Assembly (NCBI GenBank): GCA_012797825.1
Contig: JAAZOI010000010.1
Coordinates: forward strand, 1-6,692
Length of the DNA stretch: 6,692 nt
Direction of reading: 5' to 3'
Source of the DNA: Eubacteriaceae bacterium
Lineage (GTDB): Bacteria; Bacillota; Clostridia; Eubacteriales; UBA1433
Of the stretch, positions 5,672 through 6,692 are shown piece by piece (position 1 is the stretch's first letter; the number at the start of each line of letters is the position of its first letter). The notes under the pieces are model-generated. The model made no database searches, was not told the DNA's origin, and was given only the letters and a program-made list of their open reading frames with translations. The position numbers were made by a program, and so were the translations under genes.

Positions 5672-6610
5672 ATGATACAGATAAGATTTGCCGAATATTC
5701 CGATACTGATAGTTTAAAACAAATATGGCGCTTATGTTTTCATGATGATGAGGCTTATATAGACTTTTTTTATGCTAATAAATTCAAACCCGATCAAACA
5801 GTTTTGCTGCTTGAAAATAACGTTATCTCAGCAATGCTTACTATGCTTCCCCTATCATTGTCATCACCGAATTTTGGAGCATTTGACACAAGAATGCTAT
5901 ACGCAATAGCAACTCATCCCGATTATCAGGGCAAAGGTCTTGCATCCAAACTTATAAATCACTGTAATGACTTATTAAAAGAAGAAAAAGTAAATATGTC
6001 GGTTTTGGTTCCCGCAAGTAAAGACCTTTTCGGCTTTTATTATAAGCTGGGTTATATTGACGGTTTTTATATAAGAGAAAGAGTTTTATCGCAAGAACAG
6101 ATTAACGATTTTATAAATTTGATTATTGATTGTTCTATTAAGCCGATTGAAGCAGACGAATATAATTTTTTGAGAAATAACATATTAAAAAACCGCGCAA
6201 ATATAGAGTACACTGATGATGATATCGCTTATCAAAAGAAATTATCAAATACTGCAAGTGCTGATATATTTGAAATCATAATCGAAAATACTGTCGGATG
6301 CGCAGTTATTGAGCGGTTGTCTGAGGATAAAATATTCATAAAAGAAATTTTGCTTGACGAAATTTATTTGAAAAGCGCTTTAATATATGTTGCGGATAAA
6401 TTCCCGGCAGCGCATTATATAATTCGCACTCCCGCGGATATGGGTGCAAGTATAGGCGGTAATTTACGTCCTTTTGCCGTATACAAACCTCTTTATTCTA
6501 AAGATGATAAAACACCCAATTTGGCAATGGCAGCATCATATAAGCCTCTTAATGATTTCTCTGATTTAAAAGAAGATAAAACGGCATATCTGGCTTTGGC
6601 GTTTGACTGA
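5672..6610 (+). CDS. GNAT family N-acetyltransferase, probably two-domain
   Basis: A 312-residue soluble protein. Residues 1-145 form a clear GNAT domain that should use acetyl-CoA: RFAEYSDTDSLKQIWRLCF (5-23) is the usual first strand and helix, and YAIATHPDYQGKGLASKLI (77-95) holds the Q-x-x-G-x-G/A coenzyme A loop (Gln86 to Ala91). LVPASKDLFGFYYKLGY (112-128) is the late beta-alpha unit with its typical F-Y-x-K-x-G-Y ending. The C-terminal half (about 150-312) has a strand pattern GCAVIERLSEDKIFIKEILLD (209-229, read in two parts) that looks like the central sheet of a second GNAT fold, but it lacks the coenzyme A loop. The layout recalls Eis-like proteins but is shorter than their roughly 400 residues and lacks an evident SCP2-like end. 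The acceptor is unknown. The gene is probably co-transcribed with the DUF2156 gene and ends with TGA followed directly by an in-frame TAA. By eye it is more A/T-rich than the polyamine genes. Confidence 0.85.
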   Translation: MIQIRFAEYSDTDSLKQIWRLCFHDDEAYIDFFYANKFKPDQTVLLLENNVISAMLTMLPLSLSSPNFGAFDTRMLYAIATHPDYQGKGLASKLINHCNDLLKEEKVNMSVLVPASKDLFGFYYKLGYIDGFYIRERVLSQEQINDFINLIIDCSIKPIEADEYNFLRNNILKNRANIEYTDDDIAYQKKLSNTASADIFEIIIENTVGCAVIERLSEDKIFIKEILLDEIYLKSALIYVADKFPAAHYIIRTPADMGASIGGNLRPFAVYKPLYSKDDKTPNLAMAASYKPLNDFSDLKEDKTAYLALAFD

Positions 6611-6615
6611 TAAAT

Positions 6616-6643
6616 AAAAAAGAGATTTAAAATCTCTTTTTTT
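6616..6643. terminator. A/T-palindromic terminator, possibly bidirectional
   Basis: A 12-bp stem (AAAAAAGAGATT at 6616-6627 with AATCTCTTTTTT at 6631-6642) has a TAA loop and ends in a run of seven T (6637-6643). It lies 5 nt after the GNAT stop codon. Because the stem starts with a run of A, the - strand reads the same way with six T at its end, so it can also serve a gene arriving from the right. Confidence 0.75.
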
Positions 6644-6648
6644 ATTCC

Positions 6649-6692
6649 CTATTCGTTTAAATTCCTTACTGATTGCCTTATTACAATATCAT
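6649..6692 (-). CDS. Possible C-terminal end of a convergent gene, truncated by the window
   Basis: Read on the - strand, the last bases stay open for 13 codons (D-I-V-I-R-Q-S-V-R-N-L-N-E) before TAG (6651-6649). The composition looks protein-like, and the stop lies 5 nt before the bidirectional-type terminator at 6616-6643, as expected for a gene converging on the GNAT operon. The stretch is too short to identify a family, and an open frame this short may be chance. Confidence 0.35.
   Translation of the reverse strand, partial: DIVIRQSVRNLNE

Noticed and set aside
5672..6610. Polyamine acetyltransferase linked to the polyamine operon
   Set aside because: The gene is in a separate transcription unit beyond an opposing gene. 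It is much longer than SpeG/PaiA/BltD-type enzymes and shows no specific polyamine-acetyltransferase motif that I can recognise.
1..6692. Mobile element, CRISPR array, defence island or RNA gene
   Set aside because: No transposase, integrase, terminal inverted repeats, spaced repeats, tRNA-like cloverleaf or riboswitch-like conserved element was seen. The genes are ordinary metabolic or uncharacterised chromosomal types.

Overview
The window looks like chromosomal DNA from a low-GC Gram-positive anaerobe, most likely a member of the Clostridia. Evidence for this: A/T-rich codon use, strong AGGAG-type ribosome binding sites, closely packed same-strand genes, short A/T-stem intrinsic terminators, and protein families typical of Firmicutes (DegV, a DUF2156/COG4866 protein, a Clostridia-style SpeE). 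No species can be named from the sequence alone. I see no rRNA, tRNA, CRISPR array, insertion sequence, phage gene or origin.

Region 1 (1-3736, + strand) is the downstream end of a polyamine operon. It holds the C-terminal part of spermidine synthase (speE), agmatinase (speB), a saccharopine-dehydrogenase-like carboxy(nor)spermidine dehydrogenase (CASDH), and carboxy(nor)spermidine decarboxylase (nspC). Junctions are very tight: an 8-nt overlap, a stop codon touching the next ribosome binding site, and a 0-nt gap. The operon ends at a strong hairpin terminator that overlaps the nspC stop codon and the 3' end of the opposing gene. SpeB would make putrescine from agmatine. SpeE (decarboxylated-SAM route) and CASDH/NspC (aspartate-semialdehyde route) are two chemically different ways of adding an aminopropyl group. 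Finding both in one transcription unit is the main biological point of the window. The arginine decarboxylase and SAM decarboxylase this scheme needs should lie upstream, outside the window.

Region 2 (3727-4566, - strand) is one convergent gene for a DegV-family fatty-acid-binding protein. Region 3 (4567-4745) is a very A/T-rich divergent promoter region. It has recognisable -35/-10 elements on both strands, a 9-bp direct repeat on the degV side and a 21-bp palindrome on the other side.

Region 4 (4746-6643, + strand) is a two-gene operon: a soluble DUF2156 (COG4866) protein with a GNAT-like fold, followed by a two-part GNAT acetyltransferase. It is closed by an A/T-palindromic terminator that could work in both directions. 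The last 44 bases can be read as the C-terminal end of a further gene on the - strand.

Nothing here is a clear new defence or mobile system. The points most worth following up are the double spermidine route, the terminator embedded between two coding regions, and the uncharacterised DUF2156-GNAT pair.
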